A model generated the notes under the pieces. The model did not search any database. It worked only from the letters and a program-made list of their open reading frames with translations, and was not told the origin of the DNA. Below, one piece after another: positions 1 through 9,377 of a stretch of 64,000 nt of DNA; positions within the stretch are counted from its first letter, which is position 1, and each line of letters opens with the position of its first letter. The translations under genes were made by a program, and so were the position numbers. Source of the DNA: Methylobacterium sp. AMS5 (lineage in GTDB: Bacteria > Pseudomonadota > Alphaproteobacteria > Rhizobiales > Beijerinckiaceae); assembly GCF_001542815.1 (NCBI RefSeq), contig NZ_CP006992.1, positions 2,919,501 through 2,983,500 on the forward strand, given 5' to 3'.

Positions 1-168
1 TCCCTGCCACGCCCCCCCCGCTTCTTCGCCGTCGCGCCGGGTGCGGTGGGCCGGCAGCGTCGATTCCGTAGGGCTCGCAACGCGCGGCGCCACGGGGAAA
101 CCCGGGCACCCGGGCGGCGTTGAGGTTGCACACCCATACGAAGGCCGGCGCGAAAGCGGGAAACCACC

Positions 169-672
169 ATGACCATGATGCGCACGGTGTGGGTTGGCCT
201 TTTGGTCTCGGGGGTCGGCCTTGGCAGCGTGCCCGCTCTTGCCCAGACATCCGGCAGCGCAGGATTGCCCTCCGGCTTCACTGCACCCGGCCTTCCCTTC
301 GGCCCGACTTCGTCGGTCGCAACAGTGGCGGCGCCGAGTCCGACGATGGCCCTCGCCAATCCCGGCGGCTTGAGTTTCGGCGGCGCCTCCCGCGTCTCGG
401 GGCTCGGCGCCTCGACACCGTCCGGTGGCAATGCCGGAGGTTTGAGCTTCGGTGGCGCGGCCGCGACGGCCGTCGGCGGCTCCGGATTGCGTTCGACCGG
501 CGGCGGGACCAGTGCCGTCGGGCGCCGCCCCCTCGACGACGTGGCCGCCAGTCCCGGATCGGGCGGGGGAGGGGGTGCGCCTGCAGGCGCCGGCATCGCC
601 GGTAGCGCAGGCTTCTCCCGCAGACCGACCGATGCCTATTTCGATCCGCTCTCCGGCTCCGGTCTGCGCTGA
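169..672 (+). CDS. Gly/Ser-rich secreted protein, unknown function
   Basis: Function not recognised. The first 25 or so residues form a signal peptide (charged start, hydrophobic VGLLVSGVGLGSVPALA, cleavage after ALAQ), so the protein should be exported. The rest is low-complexity Gly/Ser/Ala with the phrase GGLSFGG occurring twice (about residues 65 and 90) in a wider GLS/GLG pattern, with no cysteine and no catalytic motif. It ends in SGSGLR. The start at 169 is preceded only by a weak purine stretch; the in-frame ATG at 175 or 178 is possible. It stands alone, with no operon partner upstream in the window. A structural envelope protein is conceivable but unproven. Confidence 0.6.
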   Translation: MTMMRTVWVGLLVSGVGLGSVPALAQTSGSAGLPSGFTAPGLPFGPTSSVATVAAPSPTMALANPGGLSFGGASRVSGLGASTPSGGNAGGLSFGGAAATAVGGSGLRSTGGGTSAVGRRPLDDVAASPGSGGGGGAPAGAGIAGSAGFSRRPTDAYFDPLSGSGLR

Positions 673-789
673 CGGCAAGGGAACGTGCACCGCGCCGGGC
701 TGTCCACAGTCTGAGTCAGCCTCGGTAAGCTCTCGCTCACCACTTCGATATGTTCTATCTTCGTTCTCATGCCGAGTCGGAGAAGGATG

Positions 790-1050
790 ATGCCTGAGCC
801 TCAGATTGCCGAGCGGAGCCGAAGCACGGTCTCATCCGCAGCAGATCTCGGGGAGGAGCGGGCCGCCTCCTGCCCCGTAGAGGAGCTTGCCCAGGCCTAT
901 CTCAGTAGCACGGGTGGCGATGCAGGCATCGCGCTGCGTTGCGCGATCACCGACGCCTTGTCCGACCTGATGGAGGCCGAGCGGCGAGACCGTGAGAACA
1001 GCCGTCTCATCTCGCGTGGCTTTGTCCGCAACACACGGCCACGTTGGTAG
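790..1050 (+). CDS. small hypothetical protein
   Basis: An 86-residue protein I do not recognise. It is hydrophilic, mostly predicted helical, with no signal peptide, membrane segment or cysteine cluster beyond single cysteines. The middle (AQAYLSSTGGDAGIALRCAI) and the charged segment DLMEAERRDREN suggest a small cytoplasmic helical protein. The start is chosen at the second of two adjacent ATGs because a GGAG at 779-782 then lies seven bases upstream; 787 is the alternative. It sits between two exported-protein genes on the same strand with 117 and 78 base gaps, so it need not be co-transcribed. It could be a spurious ORF, but the ribosome site argues for a real gene. Confidence 0.45.
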   Translation: MPEPQIAERSRSTVSSAADLGEERAASCPVEELAQAYLSSTGGDAGIALRCAITDALSDLMEAERRDRENSRLISRGFVRNTRPRW

Positions 1051-1128
1051 CGATTTGGGGCGTGGCGGTGAGACGCACCGCTTGAAGCGGGGGCGGTGGG
1101 GCGCATCTTCGAAGGGACGTTGTCCGGG

Positions 1129-1776
1129 ATGACCGATATGCGCCTGTCTTTCCTCACGATTCTTGCGGGGCTCGCCTTCGTCGCCGCGTCACCGGCGGCG
1201 CGGGCCGAACTTCTCATCGCCATCGACAAGGATGCGCAGCGGATGAGCGTGGTGGTCGATGGCTCACCGCGCTACGAGTGGCCGGTCTCGACCGGGGTCG
1301 CGGGTCACGATACGCCAAACGGCAGCCATCGCCCGTTCCGCATGGAGAAGACGCATTTCTCCCGCGAATGGGACAACGCGCCGATGCCGCACGCGATTTT
1401 CTTCACGCAGGTCGGCCACGCGATCCACGGCACTACGCACACCCGCCGTCTTGGCCGCGCCGCCTCGCATGGCTGCGTCCGCCTCTCGCAACGCAACGCC
1501 GCGACGCTCTTCACCCTGGTGAAGCAGCAGAAGATGGCCAACACCCGCGTTGTCATCGAGGGTAGTGTCGGCGATGCCCCGGTCGCCGATGCCCAGCGCC
1601 CCGGCCGAGCGCGCTCGACCGGGCGCGGCTATGACGGCGGCGAGGGTGTGGTCGCCGTGCGCTCCCGGGGAGGGGCCTGGGAGGATGAAACGTACGGCGC
1701 GCCCGTGCGCCGCCGCTACCCGGATGTGTTCGACGACGGCTATGGTTCGGGCGTCGGGTACGGCGATCTGTATTGA
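1129..1776 (+). CDS. L,D-transpeptidase (YkuD domain), secreted
   Basis: Predicted peptidoglycan L,D-transpeptidase, which would form 3-3 cross-links or attach proteins to the wall in the periplasm. A signal peptide covers residues 1-26 (LTILAGLAFVAASPAARA). The YkuD core follows at about 28-150, with the histidine of HAIHGT near residue 97-100 and the catalytic signature SHGCVRL (Cys116 from this start). The C-terminal 75 residues are Arg/Gly/Tyr-rich and low complexity. Start 1129 is preceded by GAAGGGA at 1111-1117; the nearby ATG at 1138 would also keep the signal peptide. YkuD domain assignment is secure, substrate is not. Confidence 0.88.
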   Translation: MTDMRLSFLTILAGLAFVAASPAARAELLIAIDKDAQRMSVVVDGSPRYEWPVSTGVAGHDTPNGSHRPFRMEKTHFSREWDNAPMPHAIFFTQVGHAIHGTTHTRRLGRAASHGCVRLSQRNAATLFTLVKQQKMANTRVVIEGSVGDAPVADAQRPGRARSTGRGYDGGEGVVAVRSRGGAWEDETYGAPVRRRYPDVFDDGYGSGVGYGDLY

Positions 1777-1944
1777 GCGTCAGGCAACATAGCCCCCGAC
1801 GGTCGAATGAGCCCGGCACCGGCTATTGCGTAAGGTCGGCGATCCTCGGCCAGTCGATGTTGCCCCAACCCCGCCTCGCGATGACGAGAGAATGAATCCC
1901 ATCCTCGTCGCGTGTCGGTCAGGCCGGAAAGTCCCGGCCATCGA

Positions 1945-3291
1945 TCAGTTCGACGCCGCCGCGCCGGTTACCCGCCACACCGCATTGCCGACATCGTCCG
2001 TCACGAGAAGCGCGCCGGCCTTGTCGATCGCGACGCCGACGGGCCGCCCCTGGGCCTTTTCATCGGCGTTGAGGAAGCCGGTCAGCACGTCAACCGGGGC
2101 ACCGGATGGCTGTCCATCCTTGAAGGGCACGTAGATCACCTTATAGCCGCTCTTCGGCCGACGGTTCCACGAACCGTGCTGAGCGACGAAGAGGCCGCTC
2201 TTCCAGGCATCCGGCAGGCTCGACCCCGTTGCGAAAGCGATGCCCAGCGAGGCCGTATGGGTCCCGACGGCGTAGTCGGGGGCGATCGCCTGCTTCACCT
2301 TTTCCGGCCGCGCCGGCTGCACCCGTTCGTCCACGTGCTGACCCCAGTAGCTCCACGGCCAGCCATAGAAGGCGCCCTCCTTCGCGCGGGTGATGTAGTC
2401 CGGCACGAGATCGCTGCCGATCTCGTCACGTTCGTTCACCGCGGTCCACAGGTCGCCGGTCACCGGCTCGAAGGCGAGACCGTTGGGGTTGCGCAGGCCG
2501 GTGGCGTATTCGCGCATCGCCTTGGTGGCGATCGTATATTGCCAGATCGCGGCCCGGCCCTTCTCGATGTCGAGGCCGTTCTCGCCGACATTGCTGTTCG
2601 AGCCCACGGTGATGAAGAGCTTTCGTCCGTCCGGGCTCGCGACCACGTTCTTGGTCCAGTGGTGGTTGATGCCGGCAGGCAGATCGACGACCTTTTCGGG
2701 GGTCGCCGTGATCTCGGTCTGCCCTTCCGCGTAGGGCACGCGGACCAGCGCGTCGGCGTTGGCCACGTAGAGGTCGGAGCCGACAAGCGCCATACCGAAG
2801 GGTGAGGTGAGCCCCTTGAGGAGGACGTGGCGCTCCTCGGCCACGCCGTCCCCGTCCCGATCGCGCAGGAGCACGATGCGGTCCGGACTCGCGCCGCCGG
2901 CTCCGGCGAGGCTTTTCACCCTGTCGGCCACCCAATCGGTGACGCTGGTCGAGTGGTCGCCGGATTTCGGTGCCTGGCTCTCGGCGACGAGCACGTCGCC
3001 GTTGGGCAGCACGACAGGCCAGCGCGGATGGTCGAGCCCGGTGGCGAAGGCGGCGACGCTCAGGCCCTCCGCAGCTTTCGGCTTGGCGCCCTCCGCCCAG
3101 CGCACCACGCGGGCAATGTTGACAGTCGGCATCAGCGTCGGGTTCGGCGCCGGCAGGGCCGGACTCGACCCGCTGCTCGCCGCCACGTCGAGCGAGGCGG
3201 ATTCCGGATAGACGACGAAACGCAGGAACGCCGCCCCACCGAGCAGCAGGACGGCGAGTGCGGCAAGGCCGACCTTCGCAGGGGTGCGCAT
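1945..3291 (-). CDS. sorbosone/glucose dehydrogenase-like PQQ beta-propeller protein
   Basis: A 448-residue protein of the soluble glucose/L-sorbosone dehydrogenase family, six-bladed propellers that usually bind PQQ and oxidise sugars or aldehydes in the periplasm. An N-terminal hydrophobic segment (residues 6-27) anchors or exports it. Family phrases include [20 protein letters not shown] near 83, [30 protein letters not shown] and the C-terminal [20 protein letters not shown] typical of sorbosone dehydrogenases. The start has GGAG ten bases upstream. It is convergent with the L,D-transpeptidase gene and followed on its own strand by no partner. Methylotrophs make PQQ, which fits. The actual substrate cannot be read from the sequence. 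Confidence 0.82.
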   Translation of the reverse strand: MRTPAKVGLAALAVLLLGGAAFLRFVVYPESASLDVAASSGSSPALPAPNPTLMPTVNIARVVRWAEGAKPKAAEGLSVAAFATGLDHPRWPVVLPNGDVLVAESQAPKSGDHSTSVTDWVADRVKSLAGAGGASPDRIVLLRDRDGDGVAEERHVLLKGLTSPFGMALVGSDLYVANADALVRVPYAEGQTEITATPEKVVDLPAGINHHWTKNVVASPDGRKLFITVGSNSNVGENGLDIEKGRAAIWQYTIATKAMREYATGLRNPNGLAFEPVTGDLWTAVNERDEIGSDLVPDYITRAKEGAFYGWPWSYWGQHVDERVQPARPEKVKQAIAPDYAVGTHTASLGIAFATGSSLPDAWKSGLFVAQHGSWNRRPKSGYKVIYVPFKDGQPSGAPVDVLTGFLNADEKAQGRPVGVAIDKAGALLVTDDVGNAVWRVTGAAASN

Positions 3292-3312
3292 CGAAAACTC
3301 CGCGAGACCCGA

Positions 3313-3528
3313 TCAGGCGGTCGTGGCGACCCGTTGCACGGCCGCCCCGTCGGCACCCGGATGGCGGCGGCTCGTATAATAGAGCCCGATCGCGTTCCAG
3401 AATGCGTCGCGCTGCTCCTGTGGGAAGCGTTGGAGCGAGGCCTCCAACGCGGTACGCCCGGCCGCGGCCGCCTCCTCGCGCATGCGCTCTTCGAAAGCGG
3501 CGGGCGTTTCCGAACGCGTTTCCATCAT
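3313..3528 (-). CDS. small hypothetical protein upstream of the sorbosone dehydrogenase-like gene
   Basis: About 71 residues, hydrophilic and helical (TPAAFEERMREEAAAAGRTA, then ERFPQEQRDAFWNAIGLYYTSRRH-like), with no signal peptide. Function not recognised. It lies 21 bases upstream of the sorbosone dehydrogenase-like gene on the same strand, so the two are probably co-transcribed. A longer reading from 3642 is possible, but the double ATG at 3525/3528 has GAAGGG about a dozen bases upstream and begins the part with protein-like composition. Confidence 0.5.
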   Translation of the reverse strand: MMETRSETPAAFEERMREEAAAAGRTALEASLQRFPQEQRDAFWNAIGLYYTSRRHPGADGAAVQRVATTA

Positions 3529-3737
3529 GGCCCGGCCCTTCGCTGACGTTGCTCCAATGTCATCAACGTCCGTGCTCGCCACTCCGTTCAATGCCGGTCG
3601 CGGGTGTGCGGGAAGGTGAGCGTGTGCCAAAGGACACACCACCCCGGTTTCGATGCCCAGGCTTAACAGTTTCTTTGCACCTGTGGGCAGAATGGTCCAG
3701 CTTGGCTACCCAGCGTCGTTAGCCTTCAGGAGCCTGC

Positions 3738-4475
3738 ATGCGAGCCGACCGGACCCTCCGTCTCCTCTGCCTTTTTGGGCTAGCGCTGACCGGTTCGGGT
3801 CTTGGGGGATGCGGTCTGTTTCCGCATCAGGCTGAGCTGACCACCGGCTCGATCGCAATGAACGCCAAAGTCGTGCAGCCGCCGACCCCTGTCGACAAGG
3901 AATGCCTCGCCCGGGCGATGTACTTCGAATCGAACCGCAGCGACGAGGATGGACTGCTCGCCGTCGGCACGGTGGTGATGAACCGCCTGGACGCGCCGGC
4001 CTATCCCGGCCGGATCTGCGAAGTCGTCGGTCAGAAGCGGCAGTTCGCCAACGGCGTGCTGACGAAGCCCGTCCGTGACCAGGACCGGCCGCGGCTGGAG
4101 CGGGTCGCCGACGCACTGCTCTCGGGCAAGCGCCACGACGGGGTGGGGCCGGCGCTGCACTTCCACACCGCAGGCTACAAGTTCCCGTACAACAACATGC
4201 ACTACGTCGTCGCGGCCGGCGGCAACGTCTTCTACGAGAAGAGCGACCGCGAAGGTTATCTCCCGGCGGTCCAGCCCCGCGCCGTGGTGCAGACGGCCAC
4301 CGGCCGCCTGATGCCGCTCCAAGTCGCCGCCGCGAGTTCGGGCATGATCGGGCTTCCGCTCACCGGTCGCGTCCAGCCGACGTTGACCGCCGAGTACACC
4401 GCCCCGACGGCACCCGAGCTGCGCATCCCCGGTCCGGCCCGCTACGCCTCGGCCCCCGGCCGCGACAAGCAGTAG
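3738..4475 (+). CDS. SleB-type cell wall hydrolase, predicted lipoprotein
   Basis: A 245-residue cell wall hydrolase of the SleB/Hydrolase_2 family, expected to cleave glycan strands of peptidoglycan. The N-terminus is a lipoprotein signal ending in the lipobox GLGGC (Cys25), so it should be anchored to a membrane facing the periplasm. The hydrolase domain spans about 52-175: KECLARAMYFESNRSDEDG carries the conserved glutamate of the YFES motif, followed by VGTVVMNR, ICEVVGQKRQFANG and ALHFHTAGYKF. The last 70 residues are Pro/Ala/Thr-rich and probably flexible. The start has AGGAG nine bases upstream. Confidence 0.85.
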   Translation: MRADRTLRLLCLFGLALTGSGLGGCGLFPHQAELTTGSIAMNAKVVQPPTPVDKECLARAMYFESNRSDEDGLLAVGTVVMNRLDAPAYPGRICEVVGQKRQFANGVLTKPVRDQDRPRLERVADALLSGKRHDGVGPALHFHTAGYKFPYNNMHYVVAAGGNVFYEKSDREGYLPAVQPRAVVQTATGRLMPLQVAAASSGMIGLPLTGRVQPTLTAEYTAPTAPELRIPGPARYASAPGRDKQ

Positions 4476-4611
4476 GGGAGCCGTCCAGCGACGGGGTTAC
4501 GGCCGGGGCGGGTTGTCGCCCCCGCCCTAGGCGCAGCCACCGCAAGGCCTTAAGTCAGAGATGCGGCCGGGTTGCCCGGTCCGGCTCCCGTGAGGCTCAC
4601 CCCGCATCGCC

Positions 4612-5631
4612 ATGGCCGTTGTCCTCGATCTCCTGAACAAAGACACCCGGCCCAAGCTGGATGCGCCCGCGCGTCCGCGCCATCCCGAGAAGGCGCACCG
4701 GCCGGACACCGCCATCCAGCGCAAGCCGGACTGGATCCGGGTGAAGGCGCCGGGCTCCAAGCTCTGGGCCGAAACCAAGGACATCGTCCGCGCCAACAAC
4801 CTCGTCACGGTCTGCGAGGAGGCGGGCTGCCCCAATATCGGCGAGTGCTGGGAAAAGCGGCACGCCACCTTCATGATCATGGGGGACACCTGCACCCGCG
4901 CCTGCTCGTTCTGCAACGTGCGTACGGGCCTGCCGGCGGCGCTTGACGAGGCCGAGCCGGAGAAGGTCGCCGAGGCGGTGGCCAAGCTCGGACTGCACCA
5001 TGTCGTCGTCACCTCGGTCGATCGTGACGACCTCAAGGATGGCGGCGCCGAGCATTTCTCGCGCACGATCGCCGCGATCCGCCGGGCAAGCCCCGGTACC
5101 ACCGTCGAGATCCTGACGCCCGACTTCCTGCGCAAGCCCGGCGCCCTCGAAGTGGTGGTCGCGGCCAAGCCCGACGTGTTCAACCACAATATGGAGACCG
5201 TGCCCGGCAAGTACGTCACCGTGCGGCCCGGTGCCCGCTACTTCCACTCGGTGCGCCTGCTCCAGCGGGTGAAGGAACTCGATCCGACGATCTTCACCAA
5301 GTCCGGCATCATGGTCGGCCTCGGCGAGGAGCGGAACGAAGTCGTGCAACTCATGGACGATCTGCGTTCGGCAGAGGTCGACTTCCTCACCATCGGCCAA
5401 TATCTGCAACCGACCCGCAAGCACCATGAGGTCGTGCGCTTCGTGCCGCCGGACGAGTTCAAAGCCTACGAGACCACGGCCTATGCCAAGGGCTTCCTGC
5501 TGGTCTCGGCGACGCCGCTCACGCGCTCGTCGCATCACGCCGGCGAGGATTTCGCCCGGCTGAAGGCGGCTCGTCTGGCCAAGCTCGGGCCCGTACCGGT
5601 GGCTGCCAGCATCCGCGCCGTCAACGCCTGA
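4612..5631 (+). CDS. lipA: lipoyl synthase
   Basis: Radical SAM enzyme that inserts two sulfur atoms into protein-bound octanoate to form lipoyl groups on 2-oxoacid dehydrogenases and the glycine cleavage H protein. Both cluster motifs are visible: the auxiliary cluster CX4CX5C (Cys68, Cys73, Cys79, within [13 protein letters not shown]) and the radical SAM CX3CX2C (Cys94, Cys98, Cys101, [11 protein letters not shown]). The glycine-rich and lipA-typical phrases [23 protein letters not shown] and the C-terminal [13 protein letters not shown] are present. Length of 339 residues fits alphaproteobacterial LipA. The RatA-like gene follows after six bases, a common alphaproteobacterial arrangement. 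Confidence 0.97.
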   Translation: MAVVLDLLNKDTRPKLDAPARPRHPEKAHRPDTAIQRKPDWIRVKAPGSKLWAETKDIVRANNLVTVCEEAGCPNIGECWEKRHATFMIMGDTCTRACSFCNVRTGLPAALDEAEPEKVAEAVAKLGLHHVVVTSVDRDDLKDGGAEHFSRTIAAIRRASPGTTVEILTPDFLRKPGALEVVVAAKPDVFNHNMETVPGKYVTVRPGARYFHSVRLLQRVKELDPTIFTKSGIMVGLGEERNEVVQLMDDLRSAEVDFLTIGQYLQPTRKHHEVVRFVPPDEFKAYETTAYAKGFLLVSATPLTRSSHHAGEDFARLKAARLAKLGPVPVAASIRAVNA

Positions 5632-5637
5632 GCCCGA

Positions 5638-6096
5638 ATGCCATCCTTCCGCATCACGAGGAAAGTGCGTCACACGGCGACGCAGATGTATGACCTCGTC
5701 GCCGATATCGAGCGCTATCCCGAGTTCCTGCCGCTCTGCGAATCGCTGCGGGTGCTGCGCGACGCGGAGGGGCCGAACGGCTCGACGGTGCGGGTCGCGG
5801 AGATGGGTGTCGGCTACAAGGCGATCCGCGAGCGGTTCACCACCCGCGTGAGTCTCGACCGCGAGAACCGCAAGATCGTCGCCGAATATATCGACGGTCC
5901 ATTCAGGCATCTGGAGAACCGCTGGTCCTTCCGCGATGCCGAGGGCGGTGGCTGCGAGGTCGATTTCTTCATCACCTACGAGTTCAAGAGCCGGACCCTC
6001 GGCCTCCTTATGGGCACGATGTTCGACCGCGCCTTCCGCAAATTCACCGATGCGTTCGAGGCCCGCGCCAACGCGATCTACGGCGTGCCGGCTTAG
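5638..6096 (+). CDS. RatA/Coq10-like START-domain protein
   Basis: A 152-residue SRPBCC/polyketide-cyclase fold protein of the RatA/Coq10 family. Members bind ubiquinone or hydrophobic ligands; the E. coli homologue RatA was described as blocking 70S ribosome association, while eukaryotic Coq10 supports quinone function. Seen here: MYDLVADIERYPEFLPLCES at about 17-35, NRKIVAEYIDGPFRHLENRW, and the C-terminal helix LMGTMFDRAFRKFTDAFEARA. It starts six bases after lipA and is surely co-transcribed. No antitoxin gene neighbours it, so the 'toxin' label often given to this family should not be read as a toxin-antitoxin module. Confidence 0.88.
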   Translation: MPSFRITRKVRHTATQMYDLVADIERYPEFLPLCESLRVLRDAEGPNGSTVRVAEMGVGYKAIRERFTTRVSLDRENRKIVAEYIDGPFRHLENRWSFRDAEGGGCEVDFFITYEFKSRTLGLLMGTMFDRAFRKFTDAFEARANAIYGVPA

Positions 6097-6262
6097 AGTG
6101 ACTGACAAAACTCCCGGTCCCTGACCGTTCTCGCTCTGGCGATGACAGCGCGGCAGGCGTTGTGTGTGAGACACGCAGGCGCCACGGACGGAATTCCCTC
6201 CGCGCCTTCGTCGCCGGGCCGAGAACGATGCGTGAACGGGCACTTCAATCTGTGCCCCCGGC

Positions 6263-6688
6263 TCATCCACCCTTCCGGGCCGCGAGCAGGATACTGGTCT
6301 CGGAATTGGCGATCCCGTCGAACTGACGGATCGTGCGCAGGAGCGCGTCGAAATCGCCGAGCGTCGGCACCTCGATCTCGGCGACGATATCCCAGCGGCC
6401 ATTGGTGGTGTGAAGCGCCCGGATCTCCGGCAGGCCGGACAGGCGGCGGATCACGCTCTCCGCATGGCGCCCATCCACCTCGATCAGCGTCACCGCCCGC
6501 AAGCCCCCGGGCTCCGGGTTCCGCACCGTGATGGTGAAGCCGGTGATGATTCCGGACATCACAAGACGGTCGAGCCGGGCCCGCACCGTCGCCCGCGTGA
6601 CGCCGAGCGCCGCGGCGAGCTTGGCCACCGGCATCCGCGCCTCGGTTCGCAGCAGGGCGATGAGCTGACGATCGGTCGCGTCGAGCAT
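6263..6688 (-). CDS. Lrp/AsnC family transcriptional regulator
   Basis: A 141-residue Lrp/AsnC regulator. The N-terminal winged helix (residues 1-60) begins MLDATDRQLIALLRTEARMP and contains the helix-turn-helix VAKLAAALGVTRATVRARLD. The C-terminal RAM/ligand domain (65-138) carries GRWDIVAEIEVPTLGDFDAL. It is divergent from the ornithine cyclodeaminase gene across 97 bases, so the most likely target is that promoter and the effector is probably an amino acid such as ornithine or arginine. That link is inference from position. Confidence 0.92.
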   Translation of the reverse strand: MLDATDRQLIALLRTEARMPVAKLAAALGVTRATVRARLDRLVMSGIITGFTITVRNPEPGGLRAVTLIEVDGRHAESVIRRLSGLPEIRALHTTNGRWDIVAEIEVPTLGDFDALLRTIRQFDGIANSETSILLAARKGG

Positions 6689-6785
6689 GGTCTTTCCACT
6701 TTGAGCAGTTCAGCTTAGCAGATCGGACGATTGTCTGTCCCGATCGAGCAATTCTCCCGCTGTCGATTATCCGCTTGTCTCAGCC
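6689..6785. promoter_or_regulatory. divergent promoter region, Lrp regulator / ornithine cyclodeaminase
   Basis: The 97 bases between the two divergent start codons must hold both promoters and probably the Lrp-type binding site. A weak dyad, ATCGG at 6722-6726 against CCCGAT at 6739-6744, is the only symmetry I notice. No clear -35/-10 pair can be assigned by eye. Confidence 0.4.
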
Positions 6786-7850
6786 ATGCTTGCGCCACGG
6801 AAGATTCGGGAGACGGACGTGACGCGCTACATCGGCAGTGGTGAGATGGCGGCTCTGCTGCGCCGGGAGGGGCCGGAGCCGATCCTGCGTCGTCTCATCG
6901 ACGAACTCCGCGCCGATTTCCTGCGCTGGCCCGAATTCGATCTCGCCCCGCGCCTCGCGAGCCACTCGGCCGGCGGGGTGATCGAGCTGATGCCGATCGC
7001 GGATGCGCGGCTCTATACATTCAAGTTCGTCAACGGTCATCCCGGCAACACACGGCTGGGCAAGCAGACTGTCGTCGCCTTCGGCATGCTCGCGGACGTG
7101 GCGACGGGTTATCCGCTGCTGATCTGCGAGATGAGCGTGCTGACGGCCCTGCGCACGGCGGCGACCTCGGCGCTCGCGGCGTCCGTTCTCGCACGGCCCG
7201 AGAGCCGCTCCATGGCGCTGATCGGCACCGGCGCGCAGGCCGAGTTCCAGGCCCTCGCTTTCAAAATGGCACTCGGCATCAGCGAGATTCGGCTGTTCGA
7301 CGTCGATCCCGCGGCGATGGCGAAGGCGCGGGCCAACCTCGACGGCCATGGGTTGCGGCTCGTCTGCGCCCGCTCCATCGGTGAGGCGGTGGCGGGTGCC
7401 GACATCGTGACTACGGCGACCGCCGATAAGACCCGCGCCACGATCCTCACCCCCGGCCTCGTGGAGCCGGGCCAGCATCTCAACGCCATCGGCGGCGACT
7501 GCCCCGGCAAGACCGAGTTGCACCCGGACATCGTGGCCCGGGCCCGCACGATCGTGGAATACGAACCGCAATCGCGCATCGAGGGCGAGATCCAGCAGAT
7601 GCCTGCGGACTATCCCGTCACCGAATTGTGGCGCGTGCTGCGCGGCGACGCGCCGGGCCGCGTCGGCTGCGACGAGATCACCCTGTTCGACTCGGTCGGC
7701 TTTGCGCTGGAGGACTTTTCGGCCTTGCGCTGCCTGAAGGACATCGCCGGCCCCGGCCCGGGGCTCGATCTCATCCCCGAGCCGAAGGACCCGAAGGATC
7801 TGTTCGGGTCGGTCTTTTCACCGGGCATCGGGTACGAGCAAGCGGCGTAA
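6786..7850 (+). CDS. ocd: ornithine cyclodeaminase
   Basis: NAD-dependent enzyme of the OCD/mu-crystallin family that converts L-ornithine to L-proline and ammonia. The length of 354 residues matches the bacterial OCD type of Agrobacterium. Seen: the substrate-binding part with IELMPIADARLYTFKFVNGH, MSVLTALRTAATSALAA, the Rossmann motif MALIGTGAQAEFQALAF near 140 and FDVDPAA at the end of the second strand, then IGGDCPGKTELHP. Related alanine dehydrogenases and ketimine reductases share the fold, but the C-terminal GRVGCDEITLFDSVGFALEDF fits OCD best. It is probably controlled by the divergent Lrp-family regulator. Confidence 0.88.
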   Translation: MLAPRKIRETDVTRYIGSGEMAALLRREGPEPILRRLIDELRADFLRWPEFDLAPRLASHSAGGVIELMPIADARLYTFKFVNGHPGNTRLGKQTVVAFGMLADVATGYPLLICEMSVLTALRTAATSALAASVLARPESRSMALIGTGAQAEFQALAFKMALGISEIRLFDVDPAAMAKARANLDGHGLRLVCARSIGEAVAGADIVTTATADKTRATILTPGLVEPGQHLNAIGGDCPGKTELHPDIVARARTIVEYEPQSRIEGEIQQMPADYPVTELWRVLRGDAPGRVGCDEITLFDSVGFALEDFSALRCLKDIAGPGPGLDLIPEPKDPKDLFGSVFSPGIGYEQAA

Positions 7851-8083
7851 CTGGCTCGTACAGAGAGTCGGTGGCCCGTGCGACGCGTTCTTCGAAACCG
7901 AGGCCGCATCACCATCAGTCTCCGGGAGAAACCAGGGGCCCAGGTTGTGAAAGGCGAATACCCACGCACAAGCTCGGCACAAGCCACGTGGTTCTGTATG
8001 ATGCCTCCAGAGAATAAGACGCCATGATGCCGACAGGCCAAAGATTCTCGGAATGAGGACTGTGCACTTTTTGTCGTAGGCCG

Positions 8084-9124
8084 ATGATTTCTGCCATTCA
8101 ATCCGAAGGCCGGACCGTCGGCGCGCGTATCGCCGCGATCGCGACGCATCTCCCCGAGCGTGTCCTCACGAACGAACATCTCGCCGAACTCTATCCAGAT
8201 TGGTCCTCCGAGAAGATTCTCGACAAGACCGGCATCCGCGAACGTCGTGTGGCTGCAGAGTACGAGACGGCAGGCGACCTGGCCTTTCATGCCGCCGAGA
8301 AGTTATTTGCGGCAGGCGATTGCGCGCGCGAGGATATCGATTTCCTCATTTTCTGCACCCAGGCGCCCGACTATCTGCTGCCAACCACGGCCTGCCTCCT
8401 CCAAGACCGGCTCGGCTTGGGTCGGCATGTCGGCGCGCTCGACGTGAATCTCGGGTGCTCCGGCTTCGTCTACGGTCTCGCTTTGGCAACCGGGCTGATC
8501 GCGGCGGGCGCAGCGCGCAACGTGCTTCTCCTGACGGCCGACACCTATTCCAAGTTCATCCATGAAGGCGACAAGAGCGTCCGCACGTTGTTCGGTGACG
8601 GTTCCGCAGCAACACTGATCACGGCGAGCAGCAAGTCCGTAATCGGCCCTTTTGTGTTCGGCACCGATGGCGCGGGCGGCAAGGATCTGATCGTCGAAGC
8701 GGGTGGCTTTCGCACTCCTCGGGGGCCGGAGACTGGTCTGGCAGGAGAGGATTCACACGGCAATGTTCGTTCGCCCGAACACCTATACATGAATGGTGCC
8801 AATGTGATGAGCTTTTCCTTGCGGGAGGTGCCGCGCACCTTTGCGCGCCTGCTGGAGGCAAGCGGCCTAACCCAAGCGGACGTGGATCACGTCGTCCTTC
8901 ATCAAGCGAACAAGCTTATGTTGAACGCGCTGCAGCGCAAGATGGGCCTCCCCGCCGAAAAGGTGCCCCACCACTACGAGGACATCGGTAACACCGTGTC
9001 GTCGACCATCCCCTTCGTTCTGGCAAACCTGCGGGATAAGGGGCAAATGGCACTCGGTCGCCGCCTCGTCGTGATCGGGTTCGGCGTCGGACTCTCGTGG
9101 GCCGGGGCTTCGATCGTCTGCTGA
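8084..9124 (+). CDS. ketoacyl-ACP synthase III (KAS III, FabH-like), first copy
   Basis: A 346-residue thiolase-fold condensing enzyme. The catalytic triad is intact: Cys125 in NLGCSGFVYGLA, His273 in LHQANK and Asn303 in DIGNTVSSTIP. Family phrases GIRERRVAA, CTQAPDYLLPTTAC and LFGDGSAATLI are present. KAS III enzymes condense an acyl-CoA with malonyl-ACP, or esterify or amidate acyl groups in accessory pathways. It opens a compact operon with a dedicated ACP, a second KAS III and an SDR, so a role outside primary fatty acid synthesis is likely; plsX, the usual fabH neighbour, is absent. The gene looks less GC-rich by eye than its surroundings, which may point to horizontal transfer. Confidence 0.9.
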   Translation: MISAIQSEGRTVGARIAAIATHLPERVLTNEHLAELYPDWSSEKILDKTGIRERRVAAEYETAGDLAFHAAEKLFAAGDCAREDIDFLIFCTQAPDYLLPTTACLLQDRLGLGRHVGALDVNLGCSGFVYGLALATGLIAAGAARNVLLLTADTYSKFIHEGDKSVRTLFGDGSAATLITASSKSVIGPFVFGTDGAGGKDLIVEAGGFRTPRGPETGLAGEDSHGNVRSPEHLYMNGANVMSFSLREVPRTFARLLEASGLTQADVDHVVLHQANKLMLNALQRKMGLPAEKVPHHYEDIGNTVSSTIPFVLANLRDKGQMALGRRLVVIGFGVGLSWAGASIVC

Positions 9125-9143
9125 GCTTCATGAAGGGATGACA

Positions 9144-9377
9144 ATGAGCGGCTTTTACGAAGAACTCGCTGAAATCCTTGAGGTCGAGCCGGACCAAATG
9201 ACGGCCGACCTGCGCCTGGAAAATACGTCGTGGGACTCGCTGGCTGTGGTCTCCACCATTGCCCTGATCGATGAGCAGTATGACAGGGCTGTCAACGCCA
9301 CGGCCCTCGCTGCGTGCGAGACAGTCGGCGACATCGAGCGCTTGATTGCAGCACGCCCGACCGAGAGCGAGGCGTAG
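9144..9377 (+). CDS. acyl carrier protein, accessory pathway
   Basis: A 77-residue acidic, helical carrier protein. The phosphopantetheine attachment site is SWDSLAVVS, with Ser32 in the DSL motif. This is more divergent than the housekeeping AcpP (usual context GADSLDTVEL). The start is set at 9144 because GAAGGG at 9132-9137 touches the upstream ATG at 9138 but lies six bases from this one. It sits 19 bases after the first KAS III, and the second KAS III ATG follows its stop codon directly. It is presumably the carrier on which the operon's acyl chain is built; a holo-ACP synthase would have to come from elsewhere. Confidence 0.85.
   Translation: MSGFYEELAEILEVEPDQMTADLRLENTSWDSLAVVSTIALIDEQYDRAVNATALAACETVGDIERLIAARPTESEA

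Noticed and set aside
5638-6096. Toxin-antitoxin system suggested by the RatA name
   Set aside because: No antitoxin partner exists; the gene is co-transcribed with lipA and the family is START-like quinone or ribosome associated.
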